In this document: piece after piece, positions 7,157-14,890 of the stretch | Layout: the number at the start of each line of letters is the position of its first letter | How positions within the stretch are numbered: the stretch's first letter is position 1 | Assembly: GCA_903870065.1 (NCBI GenBank) | Contig: CAIQBN010000275.1 | Coordinates: forward strand, 1 to 36,820 | Direction: 5' to 3' | Length of the DNA: 36,820 bases | From: an uncultured beta proteobacterium | GTDB lineage: Bacteria > Pseudomonadota > Gammaproteobacteria > Burkholderiales > Burkholderiaceae_C | Translations under genes and position numbers: made by a program | The notes under the pieces: model-generated | The model's input: the letters and a program-made list of their open reading frames with translations, nothing else | Database searches by the model: none | What the model was told of the DNA's origin: nothing

Positions 7157-8517
7157 CTTGGCCAGGTCGACCCGTGCTCGGGCACCAGGGCGCGCCAGCC
7201 CAATTCATGTTCGATGCGGTTGCGAAGCGCGTCCGACGCTGGCCGTTCCCCGTGCACTACGTAGACCTGTTCCGGGCGGTTGGGCATGTTGCGCAGCCAT
7301 TGCAGCAACTGACCTGCATCAGCATGTGCTGACGCCGATTGCAGTTGCACCACCTCTGCATTCACCGCAACGTCATGGCCGTGGATTCGCACTGTTTTGG
7401 CGCCGCTGGCGAGTTTTTCCCCGCGCGTCCCGGGTGCCTGGTATCCAGTGAGAATGATCATGTTTCTGTGGTTGCCAGCGCGGTGTTCCAAGTGGTGCAA
7501 GACGCGTCCACCCGTGGCCATGCCGCTGGCAGACAAGATGACCATGGGTCCGTGGCGTGCGGCCAATGCCTTGGACTCGTCGGTGCTGGTAATCATGGTT
7601 GCCGTGTTGGTTAGGGCATGGGCATCATGTGCGTTCAGTCGGTGCTCACCCAGATGTTTCTCAAAGAGGTGGGTGGTGTGGACGGCCATGGGGCTGTCCA
7701 GGAAGACTGGCAGGGCGTGCTGTACCTCTCCGCGCGCCTTGAGCTGAGCGATCGCGTGGAGCACGGCCTGGGCACGGCCGACGGCAAATACCGGCACCAC
7801 CGCCACCCCACCGCGAGCGGCCAGGCGGTGCAGTGCGGGGCCGAGCTCGGAGACCAGATTATCGATGGGATGCTGCCGGTCTCCATAGGTTGACTCGATC
7901 AACACCGTGTCCGCAGCCGGTGGCTTGTCCGGAGGCATCATGATGGAATCATCCGGACGCCCCAGGTCACCCGAGAACAAGATGCGCCTGCCCGCCACTT
8001 CCAGCAGCACGCTGGACGCACCCAGGATGTGTCCGGCAGAACTGAATGTGACCCGCCAGCCCGGCAAAGGCGTAAAGGCTTTGCCCATGTTCACCGACTT
8101 GATGCGTGGCAGGCAATCGAGTGCGTCCTGTCGGGTGTAGAGGGGTAAGGCCGGCGTGTGTTTGGACAGCCCATGCCGGTTGGCAAACGCGGCATCCTCT
8201 TCCTGAATATGCCCGCTATCTGGTAGCAGGATTTTGCACAGTGCCTGGGTGCCCGATGAGGCGTATACCTTGCCCGAAAAACCTTCCTTGATCAGCAATG
8301 GCAGGTAACCGCTGTGGTCCAGGTGGGCATGGGTCAGAACGACCGCATCCACTGCATCCGGGGCAATCGGCAACGGTGACCAGTTGCGCAGGCGAAGTTG
8401 TTTGTAACCCTGGAAAAGTCCGCAGTCAATCAGAAGACTTCGCCCTGCGTGTCGCACCAGGTATTTGGAGCCTGTGACGGTGTCTGCCCCACCAAGGAAT
8501 GTGATGTTGACGCCCAT
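7153..8517 (-). CDS. Metallo-beta-lactamase fold / beta-CASP RNA-processing-type hydrolase
   Basis: A 454-residue MBL-fold protein with the beta-CASP insertion and C-terminal RMMBL segment, the layout of CPSF73/YsgC-type nucleases. Zinc ligands are visible in THAHLDHSG, SAGHILGASS, FSGDLGR and SASAHADAGQL, the last with the final His region followed by VYVVHGE. STYGDR and VVPVFAVGRAQ belong to the beta-CASP part. Family members are RNA endo- or exonucleases; activity here is inferred only. The ATG at 8517 (MGVNITFLGG) is preferred over 8532 because GGGG lies at suitable distance and the beta-strand begins there. Upstream sits the dnaJ terminator, so it has its own transcript. It ends tail to tail with lysR, sharing stop-codon bases (CTAA). 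Confidence 0.88.
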   Translation of the reverse strand: MGVNITFLGGADTVTGSKYLVRHAGRSLLIDCGLFQGYKQLRLRNWSPLPIAPDAVDAVVLTHAHLDHSGYLPLLIKEGFSGKVYASSGTQALCKILLPDSGHIQEEDAAFANRHGLSKHTPALPLYTRQDALDCLPRIKSVNMGKAFTPLPGWRVTFSSAGHILGASSVLLEVAGRRILFSGDLGRPDDSIMMPPDKPPAADTVLIESTYGDRQHPIDNLVSELGPALHRLAARGGVAVVPVFAVGRAQAVLHAIAQLKARGEVQHALPVFLDSPMAVHTTHLFEKHLGEHRLNAHDAHALTNTATMITSTDESKALAARHGPMVILSASGMATGGRVLHHLEHRAGNHRNMIILTGYQAPGTRGEKLASGAKTVRIHGHDVAVNAEVVQLQSASAHADAGQLLQWLRNMPNRPEQVYVVHGERPASDALRNRIEHELGWRALVPEHGSTWPS

Positions 8518-8560
8518 TGGATGGATCCCCATTGCGCAGCACGTTCAGGTAGAACAACCC

Positions 8561-8600
8561 AAAAAAAATGCCACCGGGTCCTTTATAGACCGGGCGGCAT
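8561..8600 (-). terminator. Intrinsic terminator after dnaJ
   Basis: On the minus strand TGCCGCCCGGTC pairs with GACCCGGTGGCA (10 of 12 pairs, 7-base loop CTATAAAGG region; bases 8569-8599), followed directly by TTTTTTTT (8561-8568). It lies about 40 bases past the dnaJ stop and before the start of the MBL gene, so it separates the two transcripts. Confidence 0.85.
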
Positions 8601-8637
8601 GTGTGTGGGTGTGACTACCGGCAGTTATTGATGTTTA

Positions 8638-9771
8638 TCAACTGAAAAAACTCTTCAGCCGGTCAGTCCAACTGTCGCCCGTGGGCGAATGCTTGTTGCC
8701 GCCCTTTTTTAGGGATTCATCAAGTTCGCGCAACAAACGGCGCTGGTGCTCGCTGAGCTTAACGGGTGTTTCCACCGCGATGTGGCAATACAAATCGCCT
8801 GGATAACTGGCGCGCACGCCCTTGATGCCTTTGCCACGCAGTCGGAATTGCTTGCCAGTTTGCGTGCCTTCCGGAATATCAATGGCGGCTTTGCCTGCCA
8901 ATGTTGGCACGTCAATTTCACCGCCGAGCGCAGCGGTTGCCATGCTGATGGGCACAGAGCAATGCAGGTCGTCGCCATCGCGCTCAAAAATATCGTGCTT
9001 CTTCAGCCGTATTTCAATATACAGGTCACCAGCTGGCCCACCATTGGTTCCCGGTTCGCCGTTGCCGGTGCTGCGAATACGCATGCCGCCGTCGATTCCC
9101 GCGGGTATTTTTACTTCCAGAGTCTTCTGTTTCTTGACTTTGCCTTGTCCGTGGCAGGCATTGCAGGGTTCTGGAATGACCTTGCCGGTGCCGCGACAGG
9201 TCGGGCAGGTTTGCTGGACACTGAAAAAGCCCTGGCGCATTTGCACCGATCCGGAGCCGCTGCAGGTTCCGCAGGTTTTGACCTGAGTGCCGGGCTTTGC
9301 CCCGCTACCTTTGCAGACCTCGCATGATTCCCAGCTGGGTATGCGAATTTGCGCATCCTTGCCACGCGCGGCCTCTTCCAGGGTGACTTCCATCGCATAA
9401 CTGAGGTCGCTGCCGCGAAACACTTGACGCCCGCCGCCGGCGCGTCCACCGCGCTGCTGGCCAAACATATCCCCAAAAATATCGCCAAATGCCTCTGCGA
9501 AACCACCGTAGCCTTCACCCCCCGGCCCCCGCATATTCGGGTCAACGCCGGCGTGTCCGTGCTGGTCATACGCGGCACGTTTTTGCGGGTCCGACAGCAT
9601 CTCGTAGGCTTCCTTGGCCTCCTTGAATTTTTCTTCTGCGACTTTCCCCGAATCGCCCTGGTTACGGTCAGGGTGATGCTTCATCGCGAGCTTGCGATAA
9701 GACTTTTTGATGTCTTCGTCGGAAGCGTTTTTCGGAACACCCAGAATTTCGTAAAAGTCTCTTTTAGCCAT
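8638..9771 (-). CDS. dnaJ: Chaperone DnaJ (Hsp40)
   Basis: A type-I Hsp40 of 377 residues, the normal length. The J-domain (residues 4-70) has the HPD motif in MKHHPDRNQ, which stimulates DnaK ATPase. A Gly/Phe-rich linker follows ([20 protein letters not shown]). Four CxxCxGxG zinc repeats come next: [24 protein letters not shown] and CNACHGQG. The C-terminal substrate-binding and dimerisation domains complete the protein. It delivers unfolded polypeptides to DnaK in the cytoplasm. It follows dnaK after a 120-base gap that holds two hairpins, so its expression may be partly uncoupled from dnaK. Confidence 0.98.
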   Translation of the reverse strand: MAKRDFYEILGVPKNASDEDIKKSYRKLAMKHHPDRNQGDSGKVAEEKFKEAKEAYEMLSDPQKRAAYDQHGHAGVDPNMRGPGGEGYGGFAEAFGDIFGDMFGQQRGGRAGGGRQVFRGSDLSYAMEVTLEEAARGKDAQIRIPSWESCEVCKGSGAKPGTQVKTCGTCSGSGSVQMRQGFFSVQQTCPTCRGTGKVIPEPCNACHGQGKVKKQKTLEVKIPAGIDGGMRIRSTGNGEPGTNGGPAGDLYIEIRLKKHDIFERDGDDLHCSVPISMATAALGGEIDVPTLAGKAAIDIPEGTQTGKQFRLRGKGIKGVRASYPGDLYCHIAVETPVKLSEHQRRLLRELDESLKKGGNKHSPTGDSWTDRLKSFFS

Positions 9772-9818
9772 GGTTGCCAGACAATGTTGGTCTCTGATCT
9801 ATTGTGCAAACTTGATGC

Positions 9819-9890
9819 AAAAAGCCGCGCCGATGATTCTTGATGAATTCACCGGACGCGGCGGGCACACACTGCACGCAGTGAGTGTGG
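9819..9890 (-). terminator. Tandem hairpins between dnaK and dnaJ (possible attenuating terminator)
   Basis: Just past the dnaK stop, CACTG (9870-9874) pairs with CAGTG (9879-9883), extended by CAC/GTG after one mismatch. Next, CGCGGC (9857-9862) pairs with GCCGCG (9824-9829), with an inner CCG/CGG and a long loop. On the minus strand the second hairpin is followed by TTTTTGC. The U-run is short and the loop large, so partial termination (more DnaK than DnaJ) is more likely than a full stop. No other dnaJ promoter is obvious in the gap. Confidence 0.5.
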
Positions 9891-9891
9891 T

Positions 9892-11856
9892 TTAGCCCTT
9901 CTTGACTTCCTTAACCTCAGCGTCCACGACATTGTCATCGGTCGCATGTGTACCCGAGGCATTAGCACCTGCAGCGGCAGCCGCCTGATCAGCACCGGCC
10001 GATGGTTGCGCGCCTTCCGCGCCTTGCTTGGCCTGCATGTCAGCGTACATCTTTTCGCCTAGCTTCTGACTGGCAGTCATCAGCGCCGTGTTCTTTTCAT
10101 CAATCGCCGCTTTATCGTCGCCCTTGATCGCTTCTTCGAGGTCCTTGATTGCAGCCTCAATTTTCTCCTTCTCGCTGGCCTCAAGCTTGTCACCGTATTC
10201 AGTCAGACTCTTGCGCACGCTGTGAACGCTAGAGTCGGCCTGATTTTTGGACTGGACCAGATCAACCTTTTTCTTGTCGTCGGCAGCATTGAGTTCTGCA
10301 TCCTTGACCATTTGTTGAATTTCAGCCTCCGACAATCCAGAATTGGCCTTGATCGTAATTTTGTTTTCTTTACCCGTGCCCTTGTCCTTTGCGCCAACAT
10401 GCAAAATGCCATTGGCGTCGATGTCGAAAGACACTTCAATTTGCGGCGTACCGCGCGTCGCTGGCGGAATGCCTTCAAGATTGAACTCGCCCAGCATCTT
10501 GTTGCCCGCAGCGATGTCGCGCTCGCCCTGGAACACCTTGATGGTCACGGCCGGCTGGTTGTCTTCCGCAGTCGAGAAAGTCTGCGCAAACTTGGTCGGG
10601 ATGGTAGTGTTCTTGGTGATCATCTTGGTCATCACTCCACCCATGGTCTCAATGCCCAAAGACAATGGCGTCACATCGAGCAACAACACGTCCTTGCGGT
10701 CACCGGACAGAACCTGTCCTTGAATGGCGGCGCCCACTGCAACGGCTTCATCAGGATTGACGTCCTTGCGCGGCTCCTTGCCGAACAACTCCTTCACTTT
10801 TTCCTGCACCTTGGGCATGCGTGTCATGCCGCCTACCAAAATCACGTCATGGATGTCGGAGACCTTGACGCCAGCGTCTTTGATGGCGGTGCGGCAAGGC
10901 GAGATGGTGCGCTCGATCAACTCTTCGACCAGACTTTCCAGCTTGGCGCGGGTCAGTTTGATGTTCAGGTGCTTGGGGCCAGATGCATCGGCGGTCACAT
11001 AGGGCAAATTGATGTCGGTTTGTGCGCTACTGGAGAGTTCGATTTTTGCTTTTTCAGCAGCTTCCTTCAGGCGCTGCAAGGCCAGCACATCCTTGCCAAG
11101 GTCCACGCCTTGTTCTTTCTTGAATTCGGCAATGATGTAGTCGATGATGCGCTGGTCGAAGTCCTCACCACCCAGGAACGTGTCGCCGTTGGTGGAGAGT
11201 ACTTCGAATTGCTTTTCGCCATCAACATCGGCGATTTCAATGATGGAGATGTCGAACGTGCCGCCACCCAAGTCGTACACAGCAATCTTGCGGTCGCCCT
11301 TTTCGTTTTTGTCCAGACCAAAAGCCAGTGCCGCAGCGGTTGGCTCATTGATAATGCGTTTGACATCCAGACCAGCAATGCGCCCCGCGTCCTTGGTGGC
11401 CTGGCGTTGTGCATCATTGAAATAAGCGGGCACCGTGATCACGGCGTCGGTCACTTCTTCGCCGAGGTAGTCTTCCGCTGTTTTCTTCATCTTGCGAAGA
11501 ATGTCAGCGCTCACTTGCTGAGGCGCCATTCGGTTGCCCCGCACTTCAACCCATGCATCGCCATTGTCGGCAGCGGCAATTTTGTAGGGCATCAAGTCGA
11601 TGTCCTTTTGCACTTCCTTCTCGGAAAATTTGCGACCGATCAGGCGTTTGACCGCATACAGGGTGTTCTTGGGATTGGTGACGGACTGGCGCTTGGCCGA
11701 CGCGCCAACCAATACCTCACCATCTTCTTGGTAGGCAATGATGGAGGGCGTGGTGCGCGCGCCTTCCGCATTTTCAATAACCTTGGGCGTATTGCCCTCC
11801 ATGATGGCAACACACGAGTTGGTTGTGCCGAGGTCAATGCCGATAATTCTTCCCAT
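9892..11856 (-). CDS. dnaK: Chaperone DnaK (Hsp70)
   Basis: The 654-residue Hsp70 that binds exposed hydrophobic stretches in an ATP-dependent cycle with DnaJ and GrpE. The ATPase domain (1-~385) shows [51 protein letters not shown] and [14 protein letters not shown]. Then come the linker [19 protein letters not shown], the beta-sandwich peptide-binding domain, and a helical lid ending in an Ala/Gly-rich tail with the usual charged terminus [17 protein letters not shown] lies before the ATG. A candidate heat-shock promoter lies in the 132 bases between it and grpE. A 551-codon open frame opposite this gene is treated as an antisense shadow. Confidence 0.98.
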   Translation of the reverse strand: MGRIIGIDLGTTNSCVAIMEGNTPKVIENAEGARTTPSIIAYQEDGEVLVGASAKRQSVTNPKNTLYAVKRLIGRKFSEKEVQKDIDLMPYKIAAADNGDAWVEVRGNRMAPQQVSADILRKMKKTAEDYLGEEVTDAVITVPAYFNDAQRQATKDAGRIAGLDVKRIINEPTAAALAFGLDKNEKGDRKIAVYDLGGGTFDISIIEIADVDGEKQFEVLSTNGDTFLGGEDFDQRIIDYIIAEFKKEQGVDLGKDVLALQRLKEAAEKAKIELSSSAQTDINLPYVTADASGPKHLNIKLTRAKLESLVEELIERTISPCRTAIKDAGVKVSDIHDVILVGGMTRMPKVQEKVKELFGKEPRKDVNPDEAVAVGAAIQGQVLSGDRKDVLLLDVTPLSLGIETMGGVMTKMITKNTTIPTKFAQTFSTAEDNQPAVTIKVFQGERDIAAGNKMLGEFNLEGIPPATRGTPQIEVSFDIDANGILHVGAKDKGTGKENKITIKANSGLSEAEIQQMVKDAELNAADDKKKVDLVQSKNQADSSVHSVRKSLTEYGDKLEASEKEKIEAAIKDLEEAIKGDDKAAIDEKNTALMTASQKLGEKMYADMQAKQGAEGAQPSAGADQAAAAAGANASGTHATDDNVVDAEVKEVKKG

Positions 11857-11883
11857 GGTCTACTCCTACAATTTTGAAAATTC

Positions 11884-11914
11884 AGATGGGGGACACTTGA
11901 AGCCAGTTTTTAAG
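11884..11914 (-). promoter_or_regulatory. Candidate sigma-32 promoter of dnaK
   Basis: Minus strand: CTTAAAA (11908-11914), a 16-base spacer, then CCCCATCT (11884-11891). The heat-shock consensus is CTTGAAA and CCCCATNT, so the -10 is a full match and the -35 has one mismatch. An inverted repeat ACTTGAA/TTCAAGT (11895-11901 and 11917-11923) brackets the -35. Distance to the dnaK ATG is about 30 bases. The spacer is slightly long, so confidence is moderate. Confidence 0.5.
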
Positions 11915-11939
11915 AATTCAAGTCCAGTTATTGCGCTTT

Positions 11940-11970
11940 GTCTGGTCCAAATGCCGTAGCTGGACCAGAC
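11940..11970 (-). other. Perfect 10-bp hairpin between grpE and dnaK
   Basis: Bases 11940-11949 (GTCTGGTCCA) are exactly complementary to 11961-11970 (TGGACCAGAC), with an 11-base loop. On the minus strand the stem is followed by AAAGCGC, not a T-run, so it is not a standard terminator. It lies about 20 bases after the grpE stop and upstream of the dnaK promoter candidate. It could be a 3'-end stabiliser or a processing site for the grpE mRNA. Confidence 0.6.
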
Positions 11971-11988
11971 CAGACTGTTGTGCAGTCG

Positions 11989-12552
11989 CTATTTCGGGGC
12001 GGAAACTGTCACCAGCGCAGGGCGTAAAACGCGCTCGGCGATCGAGTAACCTTTTTGCAGCAAGCCAACGACCGTATTTGCGTCTTGCTCGGAGGGAACC
12101 ACACTGATAGCCTGGTGTTGGTGCGGATCAAACTTGGTTCCGGGTGCCGGGGCGATGCCCACTACTTTGTTGCGTTCCAAAGCGGCAATCAACTGGCGCA
12201 ACGTAGCTTGGGCACCCTCACGAATTTGCTCTGCCGTAGCATCCTTGATGACCAAGCCAGCTTCGAGGCTATCTGCCACCGGCAACAGACTCTCCGCAAA
12301 GCTTTCGACTGCAAATTTCCGGGCTTTGGAAATCTCATCCTCAGCACGGCGACGGGAGTTTTCCGCATCGGCTTTGGCGCGAAGATACTGGTCAGCCAGC
12401 TCACCGCTTTTGGCTTGCAGCGCTGCCAACTCTGCTCGTAACTGGGCCAGCGCTTCAGCGTCAGAAGAGGCCAGGGATGCGACCAGATCTTCAGTGCTCT
12501 GGTAGCTCGCGTCGAGGGATTCGGGATGGGGTGTGGTGGGCGATTCAGACAT
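11989..12552 (-). CDS. grpE: Nucleotide exchange factor GrpE
   Basis: A 187-residue GrpE, the dimeric factor that releases ADP from DnaK. It has an acidic, disordered N-terminus and a long alpha-helix rich in Ala, Leu and Glu (residues ~35-100, including [20 protein letters not shown]). The C-terminal beta-domain has the signature [15 protein letters not shown] and ends in [17 protein letters not shown]. It is the first gene of the grpE-dnaK-dnaJ cluster and is preceded by a good sigma-32 promoter. No hrcA gene lies next to it, which fits sigma-32 control as known for betaproteobacteria. Confidence 0.96.
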   Translation of the reverse strand: MSESPTTPHPESLDASYQSTEDLVASLASSDAEALAQLRAELAALQAKSGELADQYLRAKADAENSRRRAEDEISKARKFAVESFAESLLPVADSLEAGLVIKDATAEQIREGAQATLRQLIAALERNKVVGIAPAPGTKFDPHQHQAISVVPSEQDANTVVGLLQKGYSIAERVLRPALVTVSAPK

Positions 12553-12598
12553 GCAATAAGTGAAGTAAATACTTCCAGTTACAAAATTATGAGCCTAG

Positions 12599-12626
12599 AC
12601 GTGGGGGCTCAGCCCTGCATTTCAAG
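12599..12626 (-). promoter_or_regulatory. Candidate sigma-32 (heat-shock) promoter of grpE
   Basis: Minus strand: CTTGAAA (12620-12626), a 14-base spacer, CCCACGT (12599-12605), with extra C's before each box. The -35 is a perfect match and the -10 differs from CCCATNT at one base. The predicted start lies about 40 bases before the grpE ATG. This is the clearest promoter in the heat-shock cluster. Confidence 0.7.
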
Positions 12627-12636
12627 GGCCCAGATT

Positions 12637-12658
12637 GCTCTTTGTCACCACAAAGAGC
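12637..12658 (-). other. Perfect 9-bp hairpin after the FKBP gene
   Basis: GCTCTTTGT (12637-12645) pairs exactly with ACAAAGAGC (12650-12658) around a CACC loop. It lies 14 bases past the stop of the FKBP gene and just upstream of the grpE heat-shock promoter. It has no T-run on the minus strand, so it is either a U-poor terminator or an mRNA 3'-end structure. Confidence 0.55.
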
Positions 12659-12672
12659 GAATGACCCAAGCA

Positions 12673-13026
12673 CTAGCCCGATGTACCCAGTAATTCCACA
12701 TCAAATTTCAAGGTTGCATTGGGCGGAATCACGCCGCCTGCACCGCGAGTTCCATATCCCAACGCCGCTGGAATAATGAGGGTTCGCGCGCCTCCCACCT
12801 TCATGCCGGCGACTCCTTCGTCCCACCCACGGATCACCATGCCCGCGCCCAGATGAAAAACAAACGGATCATTGCGGTCTTTGCTGGAGTCAAACTTGGC
12901 ACCTTGGGTGTCATCGTTATAAAGCCAACCGGTGTAGTGCACCGTGACACTTTGTCCCTTGACAGCGACGGCTCCGGTACCTTCCTTCGTATCTTCGTAC
13001 TGCAGACCACTGGGGGTTGTAGGCAT
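12673..13026 (-). CDS. FKBP-type peptidyl-prolyl cis-trans isomerase
   Basis: A 117-residue single-domain FKBP that catalyses Xaa-Pro bond isomerisation and acts as a folding helper. Typical segments are GQSVTVHYTGWL, KFDSSKDRNDPFVFHLGAGMVIRGWDEGVAGMKVGG (given in parts: FDSS, FVFHLG, VIRGWDEG), IIPAALGYG and IPPNATLKFDVELL. There is no signal peptide from the chosen ATG at 13026, which follows AGGA, so it is cytoplasmic. The upstream in-frame extension to 13113 is poor coding sequence. It precedes the grpE-dnaK-dnaJ cluster on the same strand, which fits its folding role, but a hairpin and the grpE promoter separate them. Confidence 0.92.
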   Translation of the reverse strand: MPTTPSGLQYEDTKEGTGAVAVKGQSVTVHYTGWLYNDDTQGAKFDSSKDRNDPFVFHLGAGMVIRGWDEGVAGMKVGGARTLIIPAALGYGTRGAGGVIPPNATLKFDVELLGTSG

Positions 13027-13123
13027 AAAAAATCCTCGTGTTGAAATTCTGACAATGTTGCGTCGTAGTTTGTGTGCGTGATTCACGTCACCACCATTTG
13101 CGCAAGGGAGCAAATTATGCCGC

Positions 13124-13160
13124 AGACAAAAAAAGACAGGACAGCCTGTCTTTTTTGTCT
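13124..13160. terminator. Bidirectional intrinsic terminator
   Basis: AGAC plus a 7-A run plus GACAGG (13124-13140), loop ACAG, then CCTGTC plus a 6-T run plus GTCT (13145-13160): a nearly perfect 16-bp inverted repeat with A/T tracts on both sides. It follows the stop of the HxlR-like gene on the minus strand, isolating it from the FKBP gene. Confidence 0.85.
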
Positions 13161-13179
13161 AATCGGGCAACCGACTGTA

Positions 13180-13491
13180 CTAAGTCGTCTTCTTGGCTTG
13201 GCTAATTGCCCATTTGCCGGCAAAGGCTTGTAAATCACCCAGACGCTTGAGCAAGTCTGCCCCCATTGGGGTGACTGCATAACCATCGCTGCCATGGGTC
13301 ATCAGACCGGCTTCGCGCAGTTCTTTAATCCGGGTGTTCAAGGTGTTGGGGGTAATGCCTCCAACGCTGTCTTGCAGTAAACGAAATGTCTGTGCATGCC
13401 CGTCACGCAACGCCCACATAACGCGAATCGCATAGCGCGACTCCAACAAGCTCAGCAACTGGCCGATGGCCACCGATTCTTTCGAACTCAT
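13180..13491 (-). CDS. HxlR-like winged-helix transcriptional regulator
   Basis: A 103-residue, one-domain DNA-binding protein. The segment YAIRVMWALRDGHAQTFRLLQDSVGGITPNTLNTRIKELREAGL (key parts MWALRDG, F..L, GITPNTLNTRIKELREAGL) fits the HxlR/MarR-like winged helix: the recognition helix starts at TPNTLNTR and the wing at GSDGYAVTPMG. The Cys seen near the N-terminus of many HxlR proteins is absent, so redox sensing by that residue is unlikely. The start at 13491 has GAGGAGAGG nearby. The target is unknown; no divergent partner gene is close, since the next gene lies ~260 bases away in the opposite direction. Confidence 0.75.
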   Translation of the reverse strand: MSSKESVAIGQLLSLLESRYAIRVMWALRDGHAQTFRLLQDSVGGITPNTLNTRIKELREAGLMTHGSDGYAVTPMGADLLKRLGDLQAFAGKWAISQAKKTT

Positions 13492-13754
13492 TAACGTATC
13501 CTCTCCTCGATTCAGTTCTTGCCAAGCAACCACTTCGCTGCCACTGGCGCGGTGGCCGTCCGGTGCCGGCCGTTCCTCAATAAGGTCAAACTATATCCCA
13601 GTTTTCCGCTTGCTACAAGATTCATAGCTGGTTAATGTCGTAGCCGCCTATGACAGGGTTGTTGGGTTGCTCTGGCGCTTGCTTGTCAGCAAGCGATGGA
13701 GATGCTAAGGTTGCGCAAGTAACCGTCTTTTGGTGCAGTGTTCTGGAGATTTTC

Positions 13755-14036
13755 ATGGTATTTAATTTTGAGCAGGTTCACAACTATTACGAACGTCTGG
13801 TCTTTGAGGAGGTCGCACGCCGTTCCGAGGCGCATCCAGAGTTCAGCTCAGATATGTTGGGTGATGTGGCCTGCGTCGCATTGAACCGTTTGCCAGCACG
13901 CTATGTTCGCCATGATGTGGACATGATGTTTTATTTGACGGAGCAGGAACGCCACGCAATTGAATTGTCGCTGGAAGAGGTGCTGCAGTTTGCCTTCGGA
14001 TTTGTTTTGGAACGGGCGACCAAGTCTGTGCGTTAA
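13755..14036 (+). CDS. ComFB-domain protein
   Basis: A 93-residue protein starting MVFNFEQVHNYYERLVFEEVA. The N-terminal helix (NYYERLVFEEV), the conserved D-VACVALNRLPARYVRHDVDM segment and a following helical tail fit the late-competence ComFB family. ComFB-type proteins are small cytoplasmic proteins; in cyanobacteria some are reported as cyclic-di-GMP binders, and a similar ligand role is possible but unproven here. GGAG precedes the ATG, so the longer frame from 13650 is rejected. It is a single gene between the HxlR-like regulator and the convergent aroE, with which it shares stop-codon bases (TTAA). The 263-base upstream gap shows only a possible degenerate repeat arm. Confidence 0.75.
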   Translation: MVFNFEQVHNYYERLVFEEVARRSEAHPEFSSDMLGDVACVALNRLPARYVRHDVDMMFYLTEQERHAIELSLEEVLQFAFGFVLERATKSVR

Positions 14037-14875
14037 AGAGTTGCGCGTACTTCGCTCAGCAAATTTGCAGTGATGCTGGGCGACACACCAAACCAAGCCT
14101 CAAACGCAGGGCGCGCCTGGTTGATTAACATTCCTAAACCGTTCACGGTGGCATTCCCCCGCTCGCGCGCCGCGGCGAGCAAGTGCGTTTCAATCGGGAT
14201 ATAGATGATGTCCGAAACCAGGGCGCGCAGTGGCAGGCAATCGAGTCGGAGGTCCAGGGCAGTTTCGCCCTGCATGCCTTGACTGGTTGTGTTCACCAGA
14301 AGATTGGCGCCGGACAGGATTTCATGCCGATCGTCCCACGCCATATCTTTCACTGGTATACCAAACTCCTGCGCCATATCGCGTGCTCTGGCGTTGTTCC
14401 GGTTGGTCAGTCGAATCTCGGTTGCACCTTGGTCAATCAGACTGACGATGACGGCACGCGCCGCGCCGCCCGCGCCGACGACGACGATCGGACCTGCATC
14501 GGCACGCCAATGCGGCTGAGCGTCACGCAGGCTCTGGATATAGCCAAATGCATCGGTATTGCGGCCTGTCAAGGAACCATCGGACTCGACCACAATCGTA
14601 TTCACGGCACCAATGCGCATGGCCAGCGGGTCAAGTCGGTCCACCAGATTCAAAGCATCGACTTTATGAGGAATTGTCAGGTTACAGCCGGCAAATCCAA
14701 GTACCGGCAGACCGCGCAATGCAGTTGCCAGGTGCTCCGGACGGACCGGCAGCAACACATAGGCGCCCGTCAAGCTGTATCGGGTTATCCAGTGGTTGTG
14801 GATGACAGGAGAGCGCGAATGCGCCACCGGCCAGCCCATGACGCCGGCGAGTTTGTAGTTGTTTGCAGCACCCAA
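14033..14875 (-). CDS. aroE: Shikimate dehydrogenase (NADP+)
   Basis: Reduces 3-dehydroshikimate to shikimate in chorismate synthesis. The 280 residues fit AroE. The substrate site is shown by GWPVAHSRSPVIHN and NLTIPHK, with the Lys that acts in catalysis. The nucleotide-binding turn is VVGAGGAARAV, followed by NRNNARA as the NADP-specificity loop. The C-terminal GLGMLINQARPAFEAW is also typical. The start appears to be TTG at 14875, since an in-frame stop lies just upstream and the next ATG (14839) would remove the first beta-strand. It is 15 bases after the rpoD stop on the same strand, so it is probably read through from the dnaG-rpoD unit. Confidence 0.94.
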   Translation of the reverse strand: MGAANNYKLAGVMGWPVAHSRSPVIHNHWITRYSLTGAYVLLPVRPEHLATALRGLPVLGFAGCNLTIPHKVDALNLVDRLDPLAMRIGAVNTIVVESDGSLTGRNTDAFGYIQSLRDAQPHWRADAGPIVVVGAGGAARAVIVSLIDQGATEIRLTNRNNARARDMAQEFGIPVKDMAWDDRHEILSGANLLVNTTSQGMQGETALDLRLDCLPLRALVSDIIYIPIETHLLAAARERGNATVNGLGMLINQARPAFEAWFGVSPSITANLLSEVRATL

Positions 14876-14890
14876 CTGTTTTGACCCCGA

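Noticed and set aside
10222-11877. 551-codon open frame on the strand opposite dnaK
   Set aside because: Long antisense frames opposite dnaK are a known by-product of its codon use. The translation has no domain-like pattern and its start lies in the dnaK leader.
13610-13629. Possible fourth copy of the dispersed repeat
   Set aside because: Only the left arm is similar (14 of 20 bases); no centre or right arm follows.
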